Assembly (NCBI RefSeq): GCF_000787575.1
Contig: NW_012236524.1
Location: forward strand, 248,001-312,000
Direction: 5' to 3'
DNA length: 64,000 nucleotides
From: Acytostelium subglobosum LB1
Taxonomy: Eukaryota > Evosea > Eumycetozoa > Acytosteliales > Acytosteliaceae
This document shows positions 24,986 through 36,171 of the stretch, one piece after another. How positions within the stretch are numbered: position 1 is the first letter of the stretch; each line of letters opens with the position of its first letter. Below the pieces are notes generated by a model, which was given only the letters and a program-made list of their open reading frames with translations, was not told the DNA's origin and did not search any database. Position numbers and translations under genes: made by a program.

Positions 24986-25860
24986 CCTTTCTTTATATAT
25001 ATTATGTATGTTATGTCTGATTGACTTGTTGTAAAGTATGTGATGCTTGAAGAGAGAGAAGCGCAAAACACACAAACATTCGTCAACACCACAATCGACT
25101 CTGATCAATTTTTTTTTGAAGTCCGAGCAAGGATAACGTTATCCCTTCAAATTGGTCATGATCATAATGCATGACGTCGTTCAATTATTTGTTTAAACGA
25201 TCATTCACTCTTAGAAATATTGTCAATACAGATCTTTACTCATTATTTGTAACACTCATAAACATAAATATCACAACGCAAACATAATTATTATATTGGT
25301 TGTCACATGTGGAGATAAAAAGATAGATATATATCTATCCCATAATCAAATAAACAGTTGATCATCGAATGTCATGATAACCAATCTAGATTAGAAAGTG
25401 GTGAGTGGGTGGGAGACAGGCAGTTGGAATGGAAATGGCAAGTGTGGGTAGGTCCTACTATCCATCCATCGATCACAACCACACCCACCCATCACTCACT
25501 TCATCATGACCCAAAGGGTTGGATGGATTTTTGAATGCATATTCAATTAAAATTTATGGCTTTGGAGTTGGAGGTGAGTGGGTGTGATTAATGAATTAAG
25601 AACAACATAAACAAAAAAGAAATAAAATTAAATTAAAGATCCAAACATTCATCATATCATGGATCATAACCTATCATCTATCTGGTCAGACTGCATCCAT
25701 CCGGCCCTGCCACATATCTAAAATCACACTCATCACACTCTGTTGTAATAATAATTACTACTACTACTCTCTCTAACAAACAAACACCTTTAAAGGTAAA
25801 CCCCCTGTTGTATTCTTAATATATATTTACATATATAATCCCCAAATCACATCTATAATA
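24986..25860. other. Intergenic region upstream of limE, with a possible structured RNA
   Basis: The spacer separates divergent genes. Left part: T-run at 25110 and mixed AT-rich sequence. The middle (25338-25500) has a TCCCATAA motif followed about 55-60 bases later by an imperfect inverted repeat (arms near 25396-25414 and 25480-25500). The right part (from 25600) is AT-rich, with the limE promoter. No protein-coding frame is evident. Confidence 0.5.
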
Positions 25861-26849
25861 ATGTCTGCCTCTGTCAAATGTGGAATCTGTAACAAGACTG
25901 CCTACCCATTGGAGTCCATCGTCGCCCTTGAGAAGTCCTACCACAAGGGTTGCTTCAAGTGTATGTCTAGCAAAGCTAAAGAAGAAGAATGAGGAGTGAG
26001 AGAGGTGAGGGAGGGAGAGAGGTAGGGATGGAAAGTCGGAATGAGGTTGAGAGGTAGGGAGAGGTTGGTCGATTGATTGAATGGATGTTGAGAGCGGGTG
26101 AGAGAGTGATTGAGAGAGAGAGTGAAGGCCTAGAAATACTGGAATGAATGAAAGAAGGAAGGTAGTAAGTTGTTGAACAAATAACCTAATTCTTTGTTAA
26201 ACCAATCAATCAATTATAAAGGCTCCGTCTGTGCCTGCACCCTCAACGTTAAGAACTTCAAGGGTCTCGATGGCAAGCTTTACTGCGCTGTCCACACCCC
26301 AAAGGCCAACGCCACCGCCGTCACTGACTCTGTTGCCATGAAGACTGCCCTCAGTAAGTAACAAACATCAATGTCATATCCATTCACTTATCTAACAACA
26401 TTGTTACTTCCTATTTTCTTTACATTCATTCTCTCTTAGACGCACCAAAGAAGGTTGCTGAGGGTTTGGGCTCTGCCCAGAAGGGATCTGGTGACAGACC
26501 AACAGTCGGTCTCGACTCATTGGCCACCAAGAACGCCTTGAACGCACCAAAGAAGGTCGCCGAGGGTGCCCGTGGTGTCCAGAAGGGATCCGGTGGCAAG
26601 CCACAATACACTGTCTTCGGTGCCGCCCCAGGCGCCCAGGCCACCGGCACTCAATACGACCAGGCCCAGTACGGTGAGGAGCAGCAGCACTACGAGCAGC
26701 AGGGTGAGGAGCAACACTACGAGCAGCAGGGTGAGGAGCAGCAATACGAGCAGCAATACGAGGAGCAGCAGTACGGTGAGGAGCAGCAGTACGGCGAGGA
26801 GCAGCAGTACGGCGAGGAGCAGCAATACGAGGAGCACTACGACCAATAA
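25861..26849 (+). CDS. limE: LIM-domain protein, LimE-like
   Basis: Three exons (25861-25960, 26222-26353, 26440-26849) give 213 residues. One LIM domain occupies residues 5-60: CGIC, HKGCFKC, SVCACTL, YCAVH, i.e. two zinc clusters. Two repeated linker segments follow (ALNAPKKVAEGLGSAQKG and ALNAPKKVAEGARGVQKG), then a GluGluGlnGln-Tyr-rich tail that is probably coiled coil. This matches LimE of D. discoideum, an F-actin-associated protein of the cell cortex. The tail consists of near-identical Glu-Glu-Gln-Gln-Tyr-Gly units (about 26665-26846), likely variable in length. The first intron is 261 bases and purine-rich. Confidence 0.88.
26665..26846 (+). repeat. Degenerate tandem repeat coding the LimE Glu/Gln/Tyr tail
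   Basis: GGTGAGGAGCAGCAGTACGAG-like units of 12-24 bases repeat with small changes, coding E-E-Q-Q-(H/Y)-(Y/G/E) units. The reading frame is kept throughout. Confidence 0.85.
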
Positions 26850-27072
26850 ACGGATCATCTCCCCTGTGTATGATCAAGACCACTAGACCTTCTTTAGGTC
26901 ATTTAAGTTACATTTGTACTACAATATTATCTCTCTTTGTCTCTTTATTCAACATGTTTGCTCATCTCTTCTTCGAACCACCCAACCTCAACTATCCATC
27001 CACCAATTCATTCATTCATTCATTCAATCATGATTCAGTCCAACATACACACCAAAGTTATAATTCGTAAGT

Positions 27073-28248
27073 ATGCTCATTCAAAAGATCATTACAAGAC
27101 TTGTTCCTTTTGCTAGGTATAATGGATCGTATGTCAAGTTCCATCCAATGGGTCCTCCTCCCCCTTCAGACCTCCATCCAGTTGCCAAGTTCTATTTAAA
27201 ATACTTTAAGAATACCTTTGCTGGTAATCCTTGGATGGAAGAATCACAAACAAATAGAGGTACCCCAGAGATGAGAAGGGAGATCCTTAATAAGATATAT
27301 GATGTACCTCTTCAACATATTGACAAGGACTCCAAAGAGTACAATGACTTGATGATAAGTGGAGATTTATGGACCAACTATTTCAATCCCTTTGATTTGA
27401 CAAAGGAGAGACAATGGAGTAAAGATAATATAGACTTACTCCAATCATTAGATAACCAATCTAATCAACTATTTGAAAAAGTATCAATAACCGATGTCTA
27501 TTGTAGTTCAATGGCTCATCAGTCAGTAGTAATCGAAGGTTATTCACTCTCAATTATCGATAGTTTAAACATATTCCATTGTATCAATCCACTGATCACT
27601 GGCAAACTCGATAATCTATCACATGTTAACGTCAATACCTTGCTGGAGAGAGTCCAACTATTCCTTCCAAGATTTACAAATCACTTGGATCAAGTCTCAA
27701 TGCTGTGCAAGTACCTATTTGCTCAGTCGTATATTCTTCAAATGAATGGACAAATAACTGAGGATATCATCATGTATCTACACAAGTTACTCATGCCTGA
27801 GTGTGACAATATCAACTCTGCCATCCGGAACAAATCAGGGGAATATAGAGGCTGTATGGTCCAAGCTTATCAATACTATAACAGGATCTACCCTGGTCCA
27901 AAGGAAGTTCAATCCTTGATGGCAAGATTGATGACAATGATCCATTCTGAGAATATGAGCCAGTCATTACATCCAGTAGTCTTTGCCTTTAAGTTCTACT
28001 GCACCTTCCTACAGATACATCCATTCCATGATGGCAATGGCAGGATAGGTAGATTGCTCTTAACATTTCTTTTGAAGCAATCCAGACATTTGACACCTGT
28101 TTACCAGAGATTGAATCGATTGGATTACTTTGATATGATTGAACTATTAAGACATGGCAATCCTGATCCATTCCTTCGATCATCTATTCATATAATGGAA
28201 AACAATCTCGAAGAAGTATCATACAATATTCAGCAACAAGGTTACTGA
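27073..28248 (+). CDS. Fic-domain protein (putative AMPylator or related transferase)
   Basis: From the ATG at 27073 a single exon encodes 391 residues. The Fic active site is HPFHDGNGRIGR, a full match to HPFxxGNGRxxR, near residue 316. An upstream SVVIEG at about residue 152 fits the autoinhibitory [S/T]xxxE[G/N] motif, so this looks like an N-terminally inhibited class of Fic enzyme that transfers AMP (or another nucleotide moiety) to proteins and may also remove it. The N-terminus is uncertain: GTAAGT just before the ATG and a pyrimidine-rich TTTTGCTAG at 27107-27117 could bound a 50-base intron, replacing the first 15 residues by an exon starting at 26954. There is no clear membrane helix. 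Confidence 0.85.
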   Translation: MLIQKIITRLVPFARYNGSYVKFHPMGPPPPSDLHPVAKFYLKYFKNTFAGNPWMEESQTNRGTPEMRREILNKIYDVPLQHIDKDSKEYNDLMISGDLWTNYFNPFDLTKERQWSKDNIDLLQSLDNQSNQLFEKVSITDVYCSSMAHQSVVIEGYSLSIIDSLNIFHCINPLITGKLDNLSHVNVNTLLERVQLFLPRFTNHLDQVSMLCKYLFAQSYILQMNGQITEDIIMYLHKLLMPECDNINSAIRNKSGEYRGCMVQAYQYYNRIYPGPKEVQSLMARLMTMIHSENMSQSLHPVVFAFKFYCTFLQIHPFHDGNGRIGRLLLTFLLKQSRHLTPVYQRLNRLDYFDMIELLRHGNPDPFLRSSIHIMENNLEEVSYNIQQQGY

Positions 28249-28259
28249 GTGAGAGTAGA

Positions 28260-31203
28260 TCACACCATGTTTATGTTGTGTCCAGGATCTTGAGCTAGAG
28301 GTGGAGTCGGAGCAGTGATGATTTGGATCTCTACGTTTGGTGGCGTCGAACTACCACTATGGTTGTTGAACTCGTTGGACATACTGTCAGTAGCAAGTGT
28401 TGGTGTCTTTTGTCCACCATTATCAATGTCTGTGGTTGATGCTGCTGGTGACTGTAGTTGGAATAGTGTGATATGCTCGGTGCTCCATTCCGATCCAATA
28501 TAATTAAATACTAGTTGCCAGTGATATGGAGTGATGAACTCATGACTGTTTGGTTCCTCCTCGTACTTGAACCGCAGGGCACCCTCCTGTTCATTGGGTG
28601 GAGCAACGATCTGTTTGGACTTTGATTCCAAAAAGAAGAGTATCCTCTCAGCGGGCCAATCCTCCTGTACATTGGCAACTGACAATTCATACACAAAGAA
28701 AGAGAGTATCTTGTAGGGATAGATAATGTTAGTATTTGATGATCGGATGGTTGAGTGATGGATGTGATGTATCTATCATACATTTGAGATGTTGGTAGCT
28801 AGTTCAGAGAGGTTTTCGTCATTGAATAGACTCTTGAGATATTCACTCTGGTGTAGTAATGAGTATATGAGATGGGGATTGAAGTTGGATCGATATGTAA
28901 GTGTGCTGTTGATGATCTGAAGAACTATAAACAAGAAGTCAGAGTGAGTTTGCAGCTCCTCAGATTGTATCAATGCATTCTCCTGAAGTTGTTGCTCCAA
29001 TTGTTGATCTATTGGACTTCCTTCTTTGGACATATTTGAATTGTTTTGTTTCCTAAATGTGATTGATTGATTAGTCATTGCGAGTATGATTGATGGGCAG
29101 CTGTGGCATGAAGTATGTATAGCACTTACAGCTTTAGGTATCGTTTACAAAGTATCTCCAACAACTTTACCATCCTTGATGCCACATATGGATGAATGTT
29201 TGTGATGCTTGATGACAGATTGGCCAAGATAGCCAAGCAGTTTGTGTGAAGATATACGTCCTGGTTGTCATTGGTTAGTTGTGTAATTAGCAATTGTGGC
29301 AATGATTGAACCTTACCCTTAACTTGGAAAGATTGAACACAATCGACTTGATGAGTATCACCATGAGTAGTCCACCGAGGGAAATATCGAGCAGATGTCT
29401 CTCCTTGTACCAGTTGACTTGATGTATTATCTAATGTTGAGGTATGTTAGTATGACATGGATTGAATGAATGAACAGATGAATGCATACCAAAGAGTGGA
29501 CATTGGCATTGAACAGAGGATCTTGTGTGAGCATCAAGACAACAATGAGTATGAGGTAGACTTGTTGTGGCTTCTCCTCAAAGGAGCTGTACAGAATGTG
29601 AAGGCTTGGCATTATCAAGCTATCAATGTCAGTCCTGGACTGAACGTATCGGAAGAAGTTGGGATTCTGCAATAAATAGTATAGGAGGAGAAGGTTCTTC
29701 TCCATCGATGGCGATCTGATTATCGTATCATACAACTTGGACATTGATATCGCCAGTGTGTTTGGTGCAAGTGTACCCATATCTGCAACTAACGATTGAT
29801 TGATTGAGTGAGTGATTGAGCGAGTGTGCAGGGTAGACTGGAACGTCCGATCAGTCTTACAGTCTAGGTCTTGGATGGTATGAATTATATCTCGAAATGG
29901 ATTGGCTCCGGTGGGCATCAGGTCGATGGAATGGTATTGAATCATTGAGAGCAGTGTGAATAGTGAGAGATCGGATATTGGGTCAGTGGATGAGCCTATT
30001 TCTGCTGGGAAGAAGTATCTATATGCGTTCCATGGCAGCAAAAGAAGGTAGGCTAATGATATGATCATACGTTAGTATGGCTGATAGTTTGATTGTGATG
30101 AGTTGTATGAATGAATGACGACAGTTTACATGCAGCAGTTCCAATCGAGTTCAACAATCCATTGTTGATGACGTGTGGTCTGTCGTTGTGATGGACGACA
30201 TTGTTGAGAAGGTTCTTGACGAAAGAGTTCAACATGTCCACTGATACAATGTGATCATATTGCTTGAGTCCAATGCCAATCATGAGATCCAGGAATATAT
30301 TTGGATGAGGCTCGGGCTGAGTTTGATGTTGTTGTTGTGATGGTGATGGTGATTGATCAGTCCCCGAATCCACATCCCCATCAACCACTGGAGCGTATAT
30401 TTCAGTTGAGAACAAGAACCAGCAACAGGTTGAGNCAATGCCATGTGAATGTCATAAGAGTATTGACTATGTACATGAACGAATGAGTTAGAGAGAGTTG
30501 ACCAGTCGGGCGACCAAGGTGAGTTTTACATACGTTGANTTCAATTGCAAGTGAATGAATGATCACGGCCAGCAAGTCCATTGGAAGTTGGCTGCAACTA
30601 TTGTCGATGGCGCAGAACTGATGAATGAGGTTGATCGAGCACATGTTCTCCACAAAGTGATGCGTGAATGATTGAATCAGTAAAGTATAGTTGACCAAGT
30701 ATTGTTGTTGATTGAATAGTTCAAGTTGTGCCTGTGTTTGTGTTTGAGTTTGGATGCCAGTCGATGATCTTAGTTGTTGACTATCGCTGAGTGGCTGTCG
30801 TAGTGGCGGCAGTCCTGCCAGCTGTTGATTGAACATTCGTAGTTTATGTATATAATGATAGAGCAATCTAATAAAGTTCTTTGATACAACATTGTTTATC
30901 GCTGGGGGATCAAGGGCAGGGCAAGGGCAAGGGTATGTCAGAGAGTGTGTGAGTGTGATGAAGGCCTCTAGCAAGGTACATACCTAGTTCTCGTGATAGT
31001 TGTTTGAGTAGATCTGATAGATGCTTGTGATTGGAGCTCTCTGAGAAGTTGAGACTGAGCAATACACTCTCCATGAATGTATCGAGATCCTCTGGCAATG
31101 GTTGACTTGATATCAGCAATGCCAACTCATCACTCATTTGATTACTAAAGCCCAACTTCCTTGCAATGCCCTCTGAAGATATCAATGATTGTCCTACACC
31201 CAT
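28260..31203 (-). CDS. dym: Dymeclin
   Basis: Nine exons: 31203-30984, 30901-30534, 30466-30130, 30052-29861, 29788-29490, 29430-29317, 29260-29130, 29052-28782, 28709-28260; about 793 residues with phases that close exactly. It starts MGVGQSLISSEGIARKLGF (Gly2 may be myristoylated) and contains TDIDSLIMPSLHILYSSFEE, NWYKERHLLDISLGGLLMV and YLHTNCLAILANLSSS, close to human dymeclin throughout, ending with KYEEEPNSHEFITPYHW. Dymeclin is a Golgi-associated peripheral protein involved in secretory traffic. Two single N calls (30435 and 30539) sit around exon 2/3; the frame between them cannot be fixed, but flanking exons stay in phase. The Gln/Pro-rich insert after VDGDVDSG is lineage-specific. 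Confidence 0.93.
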
Positions 31204-31546
31204 TTCTATCTATCTACCACTACTACTTTATATGTTGTACGTTTAACGAAGTATAATGACAATGAATGAATGAATGACATTCAATGATTCATTCATTGAT
31301 TGCTGACAAAGCACACACATTGCCACATCGGTGAACTTGCATAAACCATTTCATTTATGGGATAGTTCACCCAATCAAACTGTCAATCACTCCAACCCGG
31401 AACCATCCCAAATCAATCAATCATTCAATAAAATATACATGTCATAGCTCCTGTCCAAAGTTGATTACATCAATATACACACGCACCACTGTCCTGGCCT
31501 CGACCATAGGGCCGAGGCTTTAATGATTTAACAGTCACTCACCTAA
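31204..31546. other. Intergenic region between dymeclin and tada3
   Basis: The spacer lies between two minus-strand genes and holds the dymeclin promoter. It contains ATGA/TTCA repeats forming a 12-base inverted pair near 31262-31301, probably a by-product of the tetranucleotide repeats. No gene is seen. Confidence 0.5.
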
Positions 31547-33638
31547 TTAGGCGATCGTCTTTAGCTTCTTCTTCTTCTTGTCCCTCTTCTGTAATGAATG
31601 AATGGAATGGAGTGATGGTCGTTAGTATAGGAAGTGGATTGACTGACTGACCCGGTACCGGGGCCATGCTACACATACCATGAGTTTCTGATAGTTCTTC
31701 TCGGCGTTGAGAAGTTGTTGCTTCTTCTTTCGACTGGTGTCTTGCTTGGAGATCAACATCTTGGCGCTGTAGTATGCCTGTGACTTTAGGGCATTGTTGG
31801 CATTGATCTGGTCTCGCAGTTGGGTTTGAAGGTATCGCATCTCGGCACAAATCTCATCATCCTCACGACTCGCTGATGTACTCGTCGCAGTGTAGTCGTC
31901 GTAGAGTCCCAGTGCCCTGAGCTCGTGCATGATTCTCGTCTCAAGAGAGGCCTGTACGGTCGGGTTGAAGGCTGAGCTTGGTGCCTCTGTTGGCAGCAGG
32001 AGACTCTTGTTGTTTGGGCTCTTGTTGGCCGCTGCAGAGTTTGTTGATACGGCGCCAGACACACTGCTGGCCGCGGTCGACGTCGTCGTCAGAATGTTCT
32101 CTTCGATCATACATGATAGCAATCGTATAGAGAGATCGCCCATGTAAAGGTCTGATGACAGTGCGTCACTCGACGCCATGTCCTCCAAATTGTCCGATGA
32201 GCTGCTGTGTGGCAGCCTGCTAGGTTGTCGAGGCAAGTGATGCCCACTCTTTGCCAAGCGCTCCTGGTCCTCATTGCCCCAGGCTTCAATGTAGTTGAGA
32301 CCCAGTGGAGGTATTNACGAATGACTTGGTGTAGAACTCTTCGCCCTTGGGCGTGACCAGCTCCAGGTCCAGCTCATTGAGCGCTCGGAAGTATGACTCC
32401 ATGGCCGCCCAGAATACGTTGGGTCCAATGTAGTGCACCTTTGGTGTGTCCTCCTCTCGCTTCTTCTTCTTCTGTTGTGAGGCGCTGTGTGACGCTGGTG
32501 CGGGTAAGTCCAGATCCAAGTCTTCGTGCTGCTGTGACTTTGAGCCCTTTCTTCTGCCCTTCTTCTTGCCGGCACCTGCTCTCTTGCTTGCGTGTGAGCT
32601 GCTGGCCATGCTGTCATCTGACATGGCGCCAGTCTGATCATCAATGTCGTCGCCGGGATCGTCGTTCTCGGTCAATCGCAGCACCTTTGGTGGAGGTGTT
32701 GGACGTTTGATCATGTCCCGAGGTGCATTGGTACCATCGCTATCGCTCATCATCTCCTGTGTGTCGCCAGCTGCATGTCCATGAACATCGAGTATGTCGA
32801 TGTCCTCGTCGTCGTCATGTAGCGGCCTCTTCTTCTTTAGTCGATTGGCATGTAGTGTGTCTGTCTCCTCTGTCAATATCATTGTATTACTGTTACTGTT
32901 GATGTTACTGCTCGTTGATGTTGTAGTTGTCGATGTTGATGTTGTAGACATTGATGATGAGGGCATTGTAACATGATGATCGTCCTTTGTATATCCATGC
33001 TTCGTGCTGTACTTTCCACGCTGTACCACTGATTGATTGAATGATTGATTGGTCGTGTCAGCCAGACTTCTTCATCAGTCGAGACTCACAATTACTTACT
33101 GATTGATTGATTGTGAGCATCGGTAGATAAAGGCTTTAGCCTCTCTAGTGTATCCAATTGATCGGTTATTAGTTGTTTGGTATCGTTTATATATCGTTGT
33201 AGTTGGAATGTCTCTTTGATAGCCTGTCGCAGGTCACTCTCCTGTATGAGTTGTGGTGCATTGGGATCATCCTGAGCAGCAGTAGTAACTGGTGCATCCT
33301 CTGTATCACTCAATGGCAGCATACTCCTCTGCTGCTCAGTTAATTCTATCTGTGATATCTTTGCAATAGCGCCTGAGCTCCAGTGCTTCAGAGCAGCAGT
33401 CGATGGTAGATATAGATAAGGTAGCTGTGGCTCATCACTGTGTATATCATGTTAGTTAGTTGACCTCACCTTGGTAAATAGTGTCGATGACATACTATTC
33501 ATGTGATGAGTCGCCATCACCTGTCGATCCATTGTCCTTCTTCTTTGGTGGACGACCCACTCCCTTGTGACCTCTTTGTGTCTGCTCCTCAACAGAGTTT
33601 AGAGGTCTGGGTTTAGGTGGCCTTCCTCTCTTTGGCAT
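31547..33638 (-). CDS. tada3: Transcriptional adaptor 3 (TADA3/Ada3/Ngg1)
   Basis: Four exons (33638-33496, 33437-33100, 33028-31679, 31588-31547) give about 623 residues. The N-terminus MPKRGRPPKPRP and GVGRPPKKK look like AT-hook/basic nuclear motifs. The middle is low complexity. The C-terminal half has IPPLGLNYIEAW, RLLSCMIEENI, LETRIMHELRALGLYDD and DDEICAEMRYLQTQLRD, the conserved Ada3 region that binds Ada2 and Gcn5 in SAGA/ADA histone acetyltransferase complexes. The last exon is short and Lys-rich (KRDKKKKKLKTIA). An isolated N at 32316 adds a surplus base: removing it joins FYTKSF to IPPLGLN and makes the coding length divisible by three. Confidence 0.9.
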
Positions 33639-33859
33639 TACGTTTATATATATATATAAGTGTACTTGTTTGTTTACTCTATGACCCAAGTATGTATGAT
33701 TGATTGTATGTTTGTAGAGATGAAGTAGTTAAAGTTGTATTTGTTGAAGTTGTAGAGATAAAATTGAAAATTTACAAAGAGAGGGAAAGTGGTGCTGGAT
33801 CAAAGTCCTGGAAAGAAAGCAGAGTGAAGCTGTGATCTTCGAAGATGATAATATTTAGT

Positions 33860-35621
33860 TTATTGGTGATACCTAGTTGATGAATGATGATCCACTCCAC
33901 TTGTCGATTTGTTGTGACCTCTGTCACTACCTCCACCTCTATCACTACCGCCACTGACCGAAGAAGTAGTCGTTCTGTATGGTGAAGAGGATGTCCTACG
34001 AGGATGTGGCTTGGGATGGAGATTGGTGATCAACTGATGGAACCATCTCTTGACTATGGTGTCACCCTCTTGATTGAGGAAATCGCTAAGTTGTCCATTG
34101 TTGAAGCATTCGGGCATCATTGTGAGCAACATCTCTTTGGCCTTGGCATTATCACTGAGTCTCAGGTAACATCGTACTATGTGCTTCAACAACCTACTTG
34201 ACATATGGTCTGGCAACATTGCTTCAATCATCGCATTCAATGCTTGTAGAAGTTGTTGTAACTTGGTCGTCGTAGCAGCAAAGTGATTCAATCCTTCATC
34301 CTCATTCAATATCTTTTGAATGATGAATGTTGCAACTGTATGGTAGGAAAGGAAGTTGGTCAGTAATGTACAACTAAACAGCATTCGAAAGTAACTTACC
34401 TGTCTTTGATAGTTCACTTCCATTCTCCATAATCTTCAAACATGAAGGTATGATATCATAGATTGTCTTGATAACATCCTTTATCTCCACTTTGATCAAT
34501 GAGCTGATGACATTGAGACTTGATAAACGAAGGTATTCAAAGGGTTTGGTCTTGGAGACTGTCNTTGAGGAATGGGAAGGTATACATCACATAGTTGGCT
34601 ATTATATATCAAAAAAGAAAGTTAGAATACCCAGTGATTGAGTGATGATAGTTCAATACTTACATTTGATAAACAATGTTCGAGTCTCAGTACCAGAGGC
34701 AATGAGTTGAAGCAATGTGAGAGTGTTGCTGACACGGTTGGATGCTCGGGCTTTCAACTTGGGATTGGGTGATTGAACATATCTATAGATGTTGAGTATC
34801 TCTTGAAGGAGTGCAGACATGACAGCTGGTGTACCCCATAATAGAATATGTAGGTTTGGTATTGAATCCTTCCTCCTCACCAACTCGTTGAGTGTGTCTT
34901 CACGTCTGTCAGGTTCAAGCAGATCTAGAACTAGTTGATTGTTTGATCTCTCGGCTACCTTATAATTGTTGTTATTATTGTGATTGTTTCTATTTTGTCT
35001 AACTTGTCGATGTTCAATATAGGTTTGAGGTGTATGGGTAGGCTGTTGTTGAGATGTTGTCGAGGTTGTCGAGGTTGTCGAGGTTGTTGTAGATGTTGTT
35101 GAAGTGTCAGGAGTCACCTGGATATGAGAACTATCATCTTTGTCAAAAGATATGAAAAGGTTGATGTTCACATTTGGATCAATATATCTTTTATCATAGT
35201 TTGGATAGATCTTTGAGGTGTTTTCGACGTTGGTATCTGTTGGATAGTTAAACTTGTTCGGTATTGTGGATATTGTTGTTGGTAGTACATTGGACTGTTG
35301 ATAGTCTTTATAAGAGTGATCATTCTTTTGTTGTTGTTCTATTTGTTGTTGCTGTTGTGATTGTTGTAATAATAAGAATGGAGGTGTCTCTACTGACACC
35401 TGTTGTTTGTTCTGTTTCATCGAAGTGATATTTGGTAGATAATTCCACTCTCCAATATCAGGTGATTGTGTATATATATGTGATGGTAATCTTTGTTGTT
35501 GTTGATGTTGTTGCTGCTGTAAGTCATTCATATATTCATTATTGTTATTGTTAATGTTTGGACTAATAATATTACTTCTAATGTTACTTCTACTAATAAA
35601 TGTATTGTTATTATTATTCAT
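33860..35621 (-). CDS. CCR4-NOT subunit CNOT9 (Rcd1/Caf40)
   Basis: Three exons (35621-34664, 34598-34400, 34335-33860) give about 543 residues. The first 210 residues are Asn/Gln/Ser/Thr-rich and not conserved. The armadillo-repeat core (about 225-480) is very close to CNOT9: [73 protein letters not shown] and [23 protein letters not shown]9 links the deadenylase complex to RNA-bound repressors. An N at 34564 is a surplus base. A weak terminal intron (33872 to about 33790) would change the last few residues; I kept the read-through stop. The Gly/Arg/Ser-rich tail is unlike animal CNOT9. Confidence 0.92.
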
Positions 35622-36171
35622 TTCTATTTTTGAATAAAATAAATATAAGTATATTTAAAAATATGTTTTAAATACATGTTACCCTTTTATTGATTCATGT
35701 ATAACATATAATAATAAATAAGTATAATATAATATTGGAAAATATAAAGTTGAGAAATATAATGATGATGATGATGTTGTTAACATGTCATTGAAGAACT
35801 AGTTTGAATGTATATTCTTCACACTCTATCACATGTGAATCTAATGAACTAATATATCATAAAAGGGAAATCATTACTATAAATGGTAATAAATTTCTAA
35901 AGACCCACATGTCACTAGGTCCATCCAAGTAATGATGATGGGTTTGGTTGTTCATTGCATTCATGCTCACCCCCTCTAAAATTCATAAGTCATTGTCCGT
36001 CATCCAACCCAAAAAGGAATCGTTTTGACCAACCAGATTCATTCGAAGAGGTTGTTGTTTGATTCAAACACACATTCATTCATTCATTCATTCATCAACA
36101 TTGTTATTGTCAACTACAAGTTATAACTACATCTTTAAATAATAATAATGTTAAGGTTATCACAACAACTC
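35622..36171. other. Intergenic region
   Basis: The spacer separates two minus-strand genes. It is very AT-rich next to the CNOT9 start (35630-35760), with an ATG run near 35764, then more mixed sequence and ATTC repeats near 36070. No gene is recognised. Confidence 0.5.

Noticed and set aside
26517-26858. Leu/Val-rich minus frame opposite the limE tail
   Set aside because: It is the antisense reading of the Glu/Gln/Tyr repeat and an artefact of that repeat.
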